The notes under the pieces were generated by a model. That model was not told the DNA's origin, did no database searches, and was given only the letters and a program-made list of their open reading frames with translations. Shown here in pieces: positions 1 through 10,436 of a stretch of DNA of 64,000 nt. The number at the start of each line of letters is the position of its first letter. Within the stretch, counting starts at the first letter, position 1. The position numbers were made by a program, and so were the translations under genes. The DNA is taken from NCBI GenBank assembly GCA_036365515.1, contig CM070876.1:136483894-136547893 (forward strand). The letters run 5' to 3'. The stretch is from Torymus aiolomorphi. Its lineage: Eukaryota > Arthropoda > Insecta > Hymenoptera > Torymidae.

Positions 1-372
1 TCCGAAGTTTTTTGCGTTTAGATCCCAGGACGCATCTAATACGTAGTCAAAGTGTTCGGGGTAGCCGATGATGATGTCTAGGTTGTGCGCTCCGTAGTTT
101 TTTGTCTCTAGATGTTGGAACGTATCAAATGCGTGGTTTAGGTCTTTGTGGTAGCCGATGATGGAATCTAGGTTTTTTGCATTAAAATATCAGGGCGCAT
201 CTAATACGCAGTGCAGGTGTTCAGGGTAGCCGATGACGAGGTCTAGGTGGTGCGCTTTGTAGTCTTTTGCGTTTGGATATCAGGGCGCATCTAATACGTG
301 GTCCAGGTCTTCGGGGAAGCCGGTGACGATATTTAGGTGGTGCGCTCCGTAGTTTTTGGCTAATAGGTGTTG
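1..372 (-). repeat. 90-bp minisatellite, array 1
   Basis: Tandem diverged units of about 90 bp, recognisable by the recurring blocks GTAGTTTTTTGC, GATATCAGGGCGCATCTAAT and GTAGCCGATGATG. It is the reverse complement of the array at about 2690-3560, so the two arrays face each other around the foldback element and the first 42-bp array. The array runs off the left edge of the window, so its full length is unknown. No gene is seen in it. Confidence 0.8.
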
Positions 373-511
373 GACATGTCAAAACTTAAAGTATTACTAA
401 TCACGTAATTTTATACTATAAGTAAAAATCGTGATTATAAATAAATACTTATTCGAACGTAATTACGTTCAAATTGACATGTGTTTGTAATAAAAAAAAT
501 AGTAAATATTA

Positions 512-783
512 AAATGCGTATAGGCGAAATACGCACAATTATTTATCATACAAAAATGCGTATAGGCGAAATGCGCACAATTATTTATCATACAAAAATG
601 CGTATAGGCGAAATACGCACAATTATTTATAATAAAAAATTCGTACAAGCGAAATACGCACAATTATTTACAATATCAAAAATATGTATAAGCGAAATAC
701 GCACAGTTGTTTATAATGCAAAAATGCGTATAGACAAAATACGTACAATTATTAGTTATAAGGAAAGGTGTACGAGCGAACAT
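512..783 (+). repeat. 42-bp palindromic minisatellite, array A
   Basis: About six to seven units start near 514, 556, 598, 640, 682 and 724, with a period of exactly 42 bp. Each intact unit holds the palindrome TGCGTAT-AGGCGAA-ATACGCA (7-bp arms, 7-nt loop) followed by an AT-rich spacer (CAATTATTTATCATAC). Because 42 is a multiple of three and no stop arises, both strands stay open and would give a 14-residue repeat (MRIGEIRTIIYHTK). I read this as a satellite, not a gene. A second array in the same orientation lies at 3668-4160. Confidence 0.85.
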
Positions 784-1190
784 ATTTAATTATAACAGAA
801 AAGAATTACAATTACATGAGTTTATTTAGTTATCTATTTATAAGAAACTAGATGTCTTGACATAAAATTAATTCTTTTCCGTTTTTTTTTCAACAAAACT
901 CATAAAATTTGAAAAGAAGCTAAAGAAACTTATGAGCCTTGCTCAATGAAATTATAGTAGCTCTACTTTTGCCAATCATTCAGTAGCATGACAAGTATAA
1001 TGCAAAGTAATTATTAATGACAATACTTCTAATAATACAAATTTTGTTAAAATGTTCAATTTGCAGTTATGCGTTTATATGATGGAAGGTGTATATTTTA
1101 AAATGCGGATCAACTTATATACCATACTCAGGTTCATTTGAAGTTCAACCCTTGGTCTCAAATTTTGTTACACCCTCCTGTTGTTTCAGG
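784..1190. other. AT-rich intergenic stretch, nothing recognised
   Basis: AT-rich sequence between array A and the foldback element. I find no convincing open frame, RNA gene or repeat here. Confidence 0.5.
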
Positions 1191-2493
1191 TATATGGGAT
1201 ATTTCACGTGAAGTCAGCAGCTCAAAATTTTAAAATCCCTCAAAACTCGTTTTCTTTTAGTTTTTATGAACAAAAAATGTTCCTCAAATTTTAGGTCGAT
1301 ATTTGCAAAAATAAAAAAGCTATGCAATATTGAAAATTCAATTTTTTGCAATTTTGGTTAAAATCCAAGTTTATTCATTTTTTAACTGAAAATCTTGAAA
1401 CTTTTTGTATAGTACATTAATTGGCAAAAGGTTTGAATTTTTTCTGTAGAATGTGCCAGTATTTATTTTATGACCCTTTTTGAAAGTCTCTGCTTGGCTG
1501 CTTCTTAGTATACCTTCATCAAAGGATATTGAGGCTGCGGCCAAATATTCTTTATTCGACAAATTTTTTTTTGTATTCTTCTTCGAAAACCCTTCAAAAT
1601 GCTTTTTTATCAATACTGGCCGAGCATAGGGAAAAAATTTACAATTTTTTGAAATATCAAGAAAAATCCATAATTTCAATTTTTGATAACATGATTAATG
1701 AAACTGAATATTATTCATACATCTTATGGCATGGACCGTACCACTGAATTTTGTTAGAGTATCAAATAGAACATTAGAAATATCTATTTTAAATAATATT
1801 AGGCTTACACAATAAGCGATACCTAATTATGAATGAAATTATCAGTCTGTTGCCTGATTTCATTTTGACAGCTTTATAGTAATTAACCTCTATAGCTTAA
1901 TTTATTATTAATTCATAATTAGGTATTGCTTATTGTGTAAGCCTAATATTATTGAAAATAGATATTTCTAATGTTCTATTTGATGCTCTAACAAAATTCA
2001 GTGGTACGGTCCATGCCATAAGATGTATGAATAATATTCAGTTTCATTAATCATGTTATCAAAAATTGAAATTATGGATTTTTCTTGATATTTCAAAAAA
2101 TTGTCACTTTTTTCCCTTTGCTCGGCCAGTATTGATCAAAAAAAAGCATTTTGAAGGGTTTTCGAAGAAGAATACAAAAAAAATTTGTCGAATAAAGAAT
2201 ATTTGGCCGCAGCCTCAATATCCTTTGATGAAGGGATACTAAGAAGCAGCCAATCAGAGACTTTCAAAAAGGGTCATAAAATAAATACTAGCACATTCTA
2301 CAGAAAAAATTCAAACCTTTTGCCAATCAATGTACTATACAAAAAGTTTCAAGATTTTCAGTTAAAAAATGAATAAACTTGGATTTTAACCAAAAATTGC
2401 AAAAAAATTGAATTTTCAATATTGCATAGCTTTTTTATTTTTGCAAATATCGACCTAAAATTTGAGGAACATTTTTTGTTCATAAAAAACTAA
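1191..2493. mobile_element. Foldback (palindromic) element, copy A, right arm truncated
   Basis: Two arms of about 600 bp, 1191-1830 and 1890-2493, are reverse complements with a short centre near 1830-1890. The left end begins TATATGGGATATTTCACG. The right arm stops after AAAAAACTAAA without reaching the matching terminus, so it is truncated. A second, complete copy lies at 53675-55026. Each arm keeps a short open frame (1371-1679 minus, 2185-2376 plus) ending in KKFQDFQLKNE. The peptide is conserved between arms and copies, but I recognise no domain. It is probably a non-autonomous element. Confidence 0.8.
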
Positions 2494-2689
2494 ATAGATT
2501 GAAATTTGTTTAAATTTCAATAAACAATTAAACCCTCAACCAAAAAAATAAAAACCAAATCTAAACTATCTCGTGGTAGAAATTTTGTAAACTATATCCA
2601 GAATATGTACAAAAAAGTGCAGTACTGTGCCACAAAATTTCAGATGCAGGTAATATTTTGAAAATCATAATATTAAATTGGACTCCATC

Positions 2690-3560
2690 ATCGGCCATCT
2701 AAACACCTAGACCTCGCATCCGACCTGTCCCTTCACCTGGACACAAAAACCTACAGAGCGCACTACCCGGACTCATCGACCATCTGGAACACCTAGACCT
2801 CGCATTCGATTTGTCCTGGCCTCTGGACCCAAAAACCTACGGAGCGCTTCACGTAAACTCCATCATCGGCTACCTGGAACGCCTAAACCTCGCATCCGAT
2901 CTGTCCCGACACCTGGACACAAAAACCTTCAGAGCGCATCACCCGGATTACATCACCGGCCATCTGCAACACCTAGACCTCGCATCCGACCTGTCCCTTC
3001 ACCTGGACACAAAAACCTACGGAGCGCACTACCCGAACTCCATCATCGGCCGTCTGGAACACCTAGACCTCGCATCCGATCTGTCAAAACACCTGGATAC
3101 AAAAGTCTACGAAGCGTATCATCAGCCGCCTGGAACAGCTAGACCTCGCATTCGAGCTGTCCCGACACCTGGACTCAAAAACCTACGAAGCGCACTACCC
3201 GGACTCCATCATCGGCCATCTGAAACACCTAGACCTCGCATTCGATTTGTCTTGGTCTCTAGACACAAAAACCTGCGGAGGGCATCACGTAAACTCCATC
3301 ATCGTCCACCTGGAACGCTCAGACCTCGCATACGATCTGTTCCGACATCTGGACACAAAAATCTTTGGAACGCATCACTTACACTCTATCACCGGCCACC
3401 TGGAACAGCTAGACCTCGTAATCGAGCTGTCTCAACACCTGGGTACAAAAACCTATGGAGCGCATAACCCGGACTCCATCATCGGCCATCTAAACACCTA
3501 GACCTCGCATCCGATCTGTCCCTTCATCGGGACACAAAAACGTACGAAGCGCACTACAAT
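2690..3560 (+). repeat. 90-bp minisatellite, array 2
   Basis: Units of 90 bp are marked by ACCTGGACACAAAAACCTA at 2911, 3001 and 3091; a shorter 76-bp unit follows near 3167. The unit is 30 codons long and free of stops, so frames of 218 and 84 codons appear (2811-3467, 3247-3501) with a 30-residue repeat containing HLDTKTYGAHYP. The 76-bp unit shifts the frame midway, which argues against selection for a protein. The array is inverted relative to 1-372. Confidence 0.8.
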
Positions 3561-3667
3561 TTTTAAGAAAGCATTTGCAATCGTACGAGGCGATGTCCTG
3601 AATTTTGAAATGTCAATAATAACTGAGACTATATAATAAAGTGATGAATCTGCATCTCATTATTATA

Positions 3668-4160
3668 AGAAATGTGTATAGGCGAAATGCGCACATTTGT
3701 TTATAATAGAACATGTGTATAGTCGAAATACACAAAATGATTTATTATAAAATGCGTGTAGGCAAAATGCACACGATTACTAACACTGAAAAGTGCGTAT
3801 AAGCGAAATACGCATAATTATTTATAATAAAACATGTGTATAGGCGAAATACACCAAATTATTTATTATAAAATGCGTATAGGCGAAATGCGCACAATTG
3901 ATAACACTGAAAAGTGCGTATAAGCGAAATACGCATAATTATTTAGAATAAAATATGTGTATCGGCGAAATACACCAAATTATTTATTATAAAATGCGTA
4001 TAGGCGAAATGCGCAAAATTATTTGTAATAAATATGCGTATATATGTGAAATACGCACTATTATTAACAATAAAAATGCGTATACGCAAAATACGGATAA
4101 TTAATTATAAAAAGAAATACGTATACGCGAAATACGTACAATTGTTTGTAATAAAAAAAC
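3668..4160 (+). repeat. 42-bp palindromic minisatellite, array B
   Basis: About eleven to twelve units of roughly 41-42 bp have the core TGCGTATAGGCGAAATGCGCA or its GTGTAT/ATACAC variant, separated by AT-rich spacers. Where a unit varies, both palindrome arms often change together (for example GTGTAT...ATACAC), so the hairpin is kept. It has the same orientation as array A. Confidence 0.8.
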
Positions 4161-4318
4161 GCGTATCTTTAATATTTTTGAAATATGTAGCGCCATCTAT
4201 GTTAAAATCTATTACGATTTTCCAGAGATGGCGCTTGTGTCATATTTCATCAATAGTATGTACTTCCTACCTTACCGACCTATGGGTCGGTCAAATCGCA
4301 GAATGGAGTTTGACACCC
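4161..4318. other. Short spacer with inverted repeats
   Basis: It contains AGCGCCATCT...AGATGGCGCT (near 4190-4230) and ACCGACCTATGGGTCGGT (near 4274-4291), two hairpins just before the LINE fragment begins. No gene is seen. Confidence 0.4.
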
Positions 4319-4867
4319 CCTTAAGGAACGAGAGCGAGTTACAGAGATGCGTGACAACATAATCGAGGTACGAGACAGTGAGCCCTTCCGAGTTACACCA
4401 TATCGTGTCCGGCAGGTTATAGTCGCCTAGTAAGATAATGCTGTGATCATGGTGCAAGGCGGTTACTTCTTCAACGGTTGTCGTGTGTAAGACGTACGCC
4501 TCTGCAGGAGAGCTAGGTGAAAGATATACGGCCCCAATTAAGAGTTTGGAAGACTTACTTTGAATACGGATAACCTTTTGTTCAATTAGAGTGCAGTTGA
4601 TGGCTACAGGTGCCGACGTAATATTTTTATTCACCGCTATTAAAACACCGCCGCCACTGGAGCAATGGCTTGTGAAGCTGTTACGGTCTTGTCTATAAAT
4701 GTTGAAGTTAAAAAGTCCGAGTTCTGCGACTATAAAATCCTCCGATAAATGTGTTTCCGTGATAACTATGACGTCTGGAATTTTTAACATATTGTGGAGA
4801 TTTACGGAGATCAAGCCGGTTTTAGAGCGTAGATCACGGGCATGCTGATAATAAATTAATAAACTAT
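4319..4867 (-). pseudogene. LINE 1: apurinic-like endonuclease domain, truncated ORF2
   Basis: The minus strand encodes the N-terminal part of a non-LTR retrotransposon ORF2. Motifs of the APE-type endonuclease are visible in order: VIVITETHLS (catalytic Glu), GGGVLIAV, GAVYLSPSSPAEAY and IILLGDYNLPDTIW (the GDYN/GDFN motif). Family knowledge: this enzyme nicks target DNA to prime reverse transcription. The frame ends at about 4319 where the LINE sequence stops, so no reverse transcriptase follows. This is a 5' fragment, not a typical 5'-truncated LINE copy, so the 3' part was lost by deletion or rearrangement. Confidence 0.85.
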
Positions 4868-4975
4868 TGTTTGATTGAGCAGAAGAGGAAACTAATCGTT
4901 TTTTGGCAGCTGGCTTACGTTCTTGACTTTCAGATCAACTATTTTGGGAGTCCCCCTGATATATTTAATGGTTTT

Positions 4976-5925
4976 TTAAACTTCAGAGTTTTGTTCGTTA
5001 AGCAGCTGAAGTTCTTTCCGAAGATCTTGGAGGTGTTTCAGCTGCGCCGGAGTAAGGTCAGCCTTAATAGCGATTGTTTTGGGAAATTTACTTTTCCGGG
5101 CAAGGGCTAAATGAACAAAACGCTCACTCGGGAAAGTAATTAGCAACGGTCTTATTTTGTCGGCCGATCTAATTCCCATTCGACGAACAACGAGTTCCGG
5201 ACAGTCCAGATCAAGTTTGCTGAATAATTCCCGCACAGTAGAGAAGTCATGAGCTTCAGGGGTAGCAAGGTCATTACCTTCGGGGACCCCGAACATAAGC
5301 AGATTTTTACTTCTGACCTGCCTCTCATTCCACTTTGCAATCATATTTTCTTGGTTGATAGGATGAGGCATTAACTCTGATGGACGTTTATTTTTCAGGG
5401 AATCTATTCTATGAATGGCATCTGCGATGTTATCCTCATTTATTTTCAGGCGATCGTTCATGCTATTAATTTTGTCCAATAACTCAATCTTATCTGCTTC
5501 AGACTTGGAACTAATTTTATTCCACAGTTCAGTGAGAGTGGTAATTTCCGTGTTATTCTCTACATTATCCATATTAGCAGAGGACGGTAAGTACGGTAAA
5601 CCCCCTTTACTTCAACCGCCGTTGATAAAATAGAGGAAGAAGCAGGGACTGAGTTACGTCTGACTTTATTGGCAGGGGTAGAGTCTGGTGAAGGTGATGG
5701 AAGATGCCGTTTACGCGTGTTTGAAGGTGCAGTTGCGTCGTTATTTAAGCTCTCGTTTATAGGGTGGTTTGAAAGCGATGCTCGGTAAGCTACAATACAA
5801 CAGTCATGCGACTCGTGCGACTTGATGAAACGTTCCACACAGTTCAGGTGCAGTAACTTGCCGCAGGTGCAACACTCGAAATGATCAGCATGTACCAGTT
5901 TTTTGCAGTGCTTACAAGAAGGCAT
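4976..5925 (-). pseudogene. LINE 1: ORF1 protein with PHD-type zinc finger, one frameshift
   Basis: It starts at 5925 with a Cys/His-rich finger (MPSCKHCKKLVHADHFECC, then CGKLLHLNCVERF), the PHD-like pattern found in ORF1 of CR1/L2-type LINEs. A Ser/Pro-rich linker with RKRHLPS follows, then a frameshift around the C5 run at 5601-5605. The next frame (from 5572) has a predicted coiled coil (KIELLDKINSMNDRLKINED) and an RRM/CTD-like segment (RSKNLLMFGVPEGND...LLITFPSERF). Family role (known): an RNA-binding chaperone of the LINE ribonucleoprotein. It lies directly upstream of the endonuclease fragment on the same strand, as expected for ORF1-ORF2. Confidence 0.8.
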
Positions 5926-6480
5926 TGGCGCGAAACAGCTGAGCGTCGCATACGGTACCTGGTACCGCGCAAGATAAATTTCGAGTTCGCGAGTACGAAT
6001 GTAAATAACTACACAGTTCGCACCCGGTGATTGTTTTGCTGTAGGTGATGTTTACTAATAAGAATGCCGTGTGACGAGCGCTAGTAAGAGTCATATACAA
6101 ATTTAAATCGCAACCGACTCACGAAAAATGTAGATGACCGTTGCAGCCGAGAGAAAAGTGAGTTGCATCAATGGTCCGCGAATATGCAGCTTGAAGAAAC
6201 GGAGCGTCCAATGAAGCAGCGAGTGCAGCAAGTGCAGCGAGTGCAGTGTGCGTCTGAGTGTATATACCAGGCGTTGTTGGTTTGTGCGGAAGATCAGAAA
6301 AAAAACAGTCCCTGGCACGTAGGATGCGTATGCAGAGATGCAACCTCAGGCGAAGAGCTTGCCTTGAATCAGTTAGGTTGCTTTTTTGAAAAGAAATTCC
6401 CACTCACAGAGTGACAGACGGTTTGTATGAGAGACGAGTTGTTGGAGCGATGACTAGATACGTCTGTACTCACCGACTGT
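5926..6480 (-). other. Probable LINE 1 5' untranslated region and flank
   Basis: A moderately GC-rich stretch lies just upstream of ORF1 on the minus strand, containing GGTACCTGGTACCGCGC and repeated GTGCAGC words near 6208-6245. It may be the 5' UTR/promoter of the LINE. The boundary near 6480, where AT-rich DNA begins, is a guess. No protein is recognised. Confidence 0.35.
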
Positions 6481-8057
6481 CAATAGTATATTATACAGTA
6501 AAATTTAAAATACCTAAAGATTTCGAACGGAAATATTATATTATACTAAATAAATATCGTGAACTTTAATGGAAATTTAGTTAAATAACAATAATTGAGT
6601 TATTATAATTGTTTAGTTGTTTGAATTATATGAATATATTTATTATTAACATATTATAGTTGATTTAAAAAAATATATAGTAATATTTAAGACAATAATA
6701 TTCAGTTTTACTATGCAATATAGTTCACAGTACAAACGCCTTTTTCATCAGTGTACTTTCATCTATTAGAATAATAGTATTGTATTGTAACGTGCCTGAT
6801 ATGGCTATAAAATATATTTGTAGCCAAATACCACTATATTTGATAGTACTTTTATATGAAAATATACTATATTTTTTTTTGAGTGTACATTAAAGTTCAA
6901 AAAACCATTTTTAAGTTCTGAATATCAAATCTTCCCTAGAATAACTGTTAGAAAAAACAAAGAAAAATTATCTGCACTGAGAAAGAAGCGTTGATATAAT
7001 TACTATATTGCTGTTCATTATGAGACTCTATTTTTTTTTATAAAATAACCACTACAATATTATTAATGCATTATAAAGAATTCGAAAGAATAGGTAAAGA
7101 TTATGATTAAACGTTATTAAGTAGCGAGACAGCCCTAGTCCACGCGACATACCAAGCGGTACAGAGCGCAGGAAAGACGTTGCATCTACTCTTTTGGGCT
7201 CTATTTCTCGAAGAAAACATCTTGAGCAAATTTTGAAAAAAATCATTTCCTACGTAAAAAATGCTCAGCTTTCGATTTAAATGGTAAAAAAAATATTAAA
7301 AATATACTTTTTGAGATATAAGATGTTTTCTAGTTTTTGAAGGTGAAAATGGAAAATTCCGGAAAAACTGACTACATCATTAGAAAACTGAGGAAAAAAT
7401 ACGTCGGCAACGCTTATAAAAGAATTTTTTTTAAGTAGATTTAGGTATCATAAAGATGAGTTAAAAATAGCAAGATTTCGAGCTCGCGCGCCGCGCTGGA
7501 AGAGTTGGCATGAAACGCCTCATATCCATCAGTATGGATAAAAAAAATTAATTTTTTTAATTTAAATTAACTAAAAAAAATTTGCCAAGGCGCTTTGGTA
7601 AAATGTTTGAAATAGTCAGTCTGTCCATTCATTACCATAGAAACTGGTAATTTTATCTCGAATATTTGTAATTTTCACTACAAAATTTCTCTCCGTGTGT
7701 TGAAATCAGCCAATATTAAATGACTTTTTGTAGTTTTCTTATTTTTTAAGTATTCTTTTATGTTTTTGATAAATTCAGATTTCAGTATCTCATGCCGAGA
7801 TCTATACAATGCAGATATTTATAGATTTTCATTATTGTTCAAATTTATACAAGAATTTAGGATTTTTAGTTTGCCTATTTTGATAACGTTCGTTATTTTG
7901 GTTATATTATCACCACTGATATATTTAATTTACTATTATTACAATACATTTTATATCCGTTTAAGGGGGCAAGCCTGGGTTAAAGCCTCAAAAAATAGAT
8001 TTTAGTATAATTAGTCGGTACGTAATTATTTTTTAAAATCTATATAGGAAAACAAAT
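6481..8057. other. AT-rich stretch, no gene recognised
   Basis: About 1.6 kb of AT-rich sequence. The small open frames (for example 7760-8005) have low complexity and no recognisable motif. No RNA gene or clear terminal repeats are found before LTR1 starts at 8058. Confidence 0.5.
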
Positions 8058-8445
8058 TGTAACGGGCGCTGATATAAGTTATGAGAATCACGTATACTGC
8101 GTTGCGAGATTTGAAACTCGCGCGCTTGTACGTATCATGAGTGATAGCGCGTTACGCGGCGCGCGAATGAGGCAGATGGAGAAGAAGACGAAGCCGCCGC
8201 ACCGCTACCGATGCGATGTCGCGGCCAAGTTGTTGACCGCCGTGACACGCGAAAGGAGTCGTCCGTCACCGTCGCGCATCCTGCGGAGTGAGTAAGTGTG
8301 TCGCGCCTCCACTGCTGCAACCGTGACCGCCACAGCGCCTCCGCCAACCACAAGAGAGCGTGAGAGAGAGCGCCTACTAGAGAAAGACGGGGACAGCGAG
8401 GCCTGCTCCATTCCCATCCTCCCCTTCCAGCGAGTGCGAGTCCAT

Positions 8446-8495
<50 letters not shown>

Positions 8496-9253
8496 GCGGC
8501 GATGGCTGGCCAGCCCCATGTAAGTGCGCTTGCATTTTAGTAGCGGGTTTGAATCTTAGCGTTTGTAGCGGGTGAGCGGAGGGGGCGCCACTACATCGGC
8601 CACTGCTTACGTCGCGGCCACGCGTGCGCAAACCCTAACCTCGCGTGGGAGGTTAGGTCGGTGGCATCGGACGGCGGTGCTACTAAGTCTCGGCCTGCGC
8701 GTGTTTGTTAAATAGTTGTTCGGGTGTCGCGCCCCTTAGCGCGATAGACTTTATTTAAATAAACCCCTTTTGTTTTATCTTAATAGTCGAGTCACGAGTA
8801 TTTATTTAGCGGACCTTAACCTATGCATGCTCTGCGAATACCGCCCTCTACCATTTTTGTTTTCAGCGCTGTAGCTAGTCGCAGGCATTGCCTTCTAGAG
8901 TAGCATCGGTAACGGGAGTAAGTATATCTTCAGCCGCTGGGAGGTTATCCCGAGCGGCGTTGTACGGGAAAGACCGGCTGCGCAAGTAAAGTTAGATCGT
9001 AGCGAGCAGCCGGTAGTTCGCGGGCAGTAGTTGGCAGCAGCGCCAGAGCGCAGCGCCGGCTCTTGTAGAAAGCGGCCTAAGCTTTCTACAATAGAAGCCA
9101 GGCTCGCATGCTCGGAACCTGTGCTGAGGCGCTCATGCCGGCCTACAGGTAATTCTACAACGGTGAGGCGCCCGGGCGTATAGTACACCCGTGTATTACC
9201 CTGCGAACCCCTAAGAGGGATTAATGCCCTCTCGCTAACTGCACCCCGTTACA
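8058..9253 (+). repeat. LTR1 5' long terminal repeat
   Basis: Starts TGTAACGGGCGC and ends CCCCGTTACA, giving short TGTAAC...GTTACA inverted ends. It carries a GA microsatellite at about 8448-8492, a GTAAGT donor-like site at 8520 and a polyadenylation-like AATAAA near 8757. The first 230 bp reappear at 13683 as the 3' LTR. The same architecture (GA tract, then GTAAGT) is seen in the other TGTAAC LTRs of this window. Confidence 0.85.
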
Positions 9254-9255
9254 AC

Positions 9256-9273
9256 TGGCGCCCTTAACGTGTT
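9256..9273 (+). promoter_or_regulatory. LTR1 primer-binding site
   Basis: TGGCGCCCTTAACGTG lies two bases after the LTR end. It resembles the insect tRNA-Lys 3' end complement (TGGCGCCCAACGTGG) with a small insertion. LTR2 has the near-identical CGGCGCCCATAACGTG at the same offset, so the altered site is a family trait. Confidence 0.65.
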
Positions 9274-9739
9274 GGAAGGTATAATTAGACTTTTTCTAAC
9301 AGGTCGAGACGCGCGTTGTGAATAATTAATTATCGCGGTGATAATTAATTATTATAAAAGTGTATAGTGTGTGCAAGGGTAACCAACTGGTGGTTTCTAA
9401 CCTTGCTTGGAGGAAATAACCCGGCCTGAACATACTTAGTGAGGAACATTGCTTGTAAAGGCCGAGCAATTGTTGCAATAATTAGCGAGGGCAACAACGA
9501 GAATAGTTATTGATTATTTATTAATTATTTATTATATTATTAATAATTGTTAGATTAGGTTTTTTTAGCGTTTATCTCCTTGTTGGTCGACACACGTGCA
9601 CCCTGGGAGGGAAACAAACGGATTCCAAGGTCGCGCAATAACTTTTAGGAATCCCTTAGGGTGAATTTGTTCATCGGTGGACAATCCTGGATCAGCGGGG
9701 TAAGTCGCGCAAACGTTTGCTCGGGCCAGAGCCCAATTG

Positions 9740-10110
9740 CTCAATTGCGCGCCCATTGATTTTCGGATCTGCTCATGCGCAGCGGGTGAAATCCGGAAAA
9801 GGAAATTTCACTCGCGCGGGTTCGTTTGCGCATCTAAGGGGTAGATTTGCGCGCCCATTAATTTTCGGATCTACACATGCGCAGCAGGTGAAATCCGAAA
9901 AGTGAAATTTCACTCCCGCGGGTTCGTTTGCGCATCTAAGGGGTAAATTCGCCCAAACAGTAATTTTCGATTCTGGGCATGCGCAGCGGGTGAAAATCGA
10001 ATTTTAAATTTCACCCTCGCGGAATCGTTTGCGCATCGAACGAGTAGATTAGCGCAAACACGGACTTTCGATTCTGCGCATGCGCAACCGTTCCGCGCGA
10101 AATCGTTCTA
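9740..10110 (+). repeat. LTR1 leader tandem repeats (about 102 bp)
   Basis: Four diverged units begin near 9748, 9850, 9950 and 10045. Each contains TTTTCGATTCTG/TTTTCGGATCT, CATGCGCAGCGGGTGAAA and GGTTCGTTTGCGCATC. The last holds the palindrome TGCGCATGCGCA (10075-10086), the recognition sequence known for NRF-1/Erect wing factors. The units lie between the primer site and gag, where packaging or internal promoter signals often sit. Confidence 0.7.
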
Positions 10111-10436
10111 TCGTGCGGCAAGTTTGTTCGCGCGCGCATTTACGGTAGGCAATTGAGGTTGAGATCCCGTGGAATCGTTTGCGCAGGCGACATTTACGTT
10201 TGCGCAATACGTAAAAAGCGACATAACCTCCAAGCAAGCGGATAAAAAGCGAGATTATCGTGGTCTAACGTGCGAAGACCAAACCACCAGTTGGGAATTT
10301 TGGAACAATTTCAGCTTGTGATAATCCAGTAGGTACCTTGTGAAGGATACCACTGGCAGTGCAAGAGCACTTAGAGTTTCACGGGATCGGTTATCAATCC
10401 CCTTGCACACACACAAAGAGCGACGTCAGCAGTGTC

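Noticed and set aside
512..783. CRISPR-like array of palindromic repeats
   Set aside because: The spacers are themselves repeated and AT-rich, the setting is eukaryotic, and no cas genes occur. It is a 42-bp satellite.
2811..3467. 218-codon repeat protein
   Set aside because: Produced by the stop-free 90-bp minisatellite; a 76-bp unit shifts the frame and repeats also run on the other strand.
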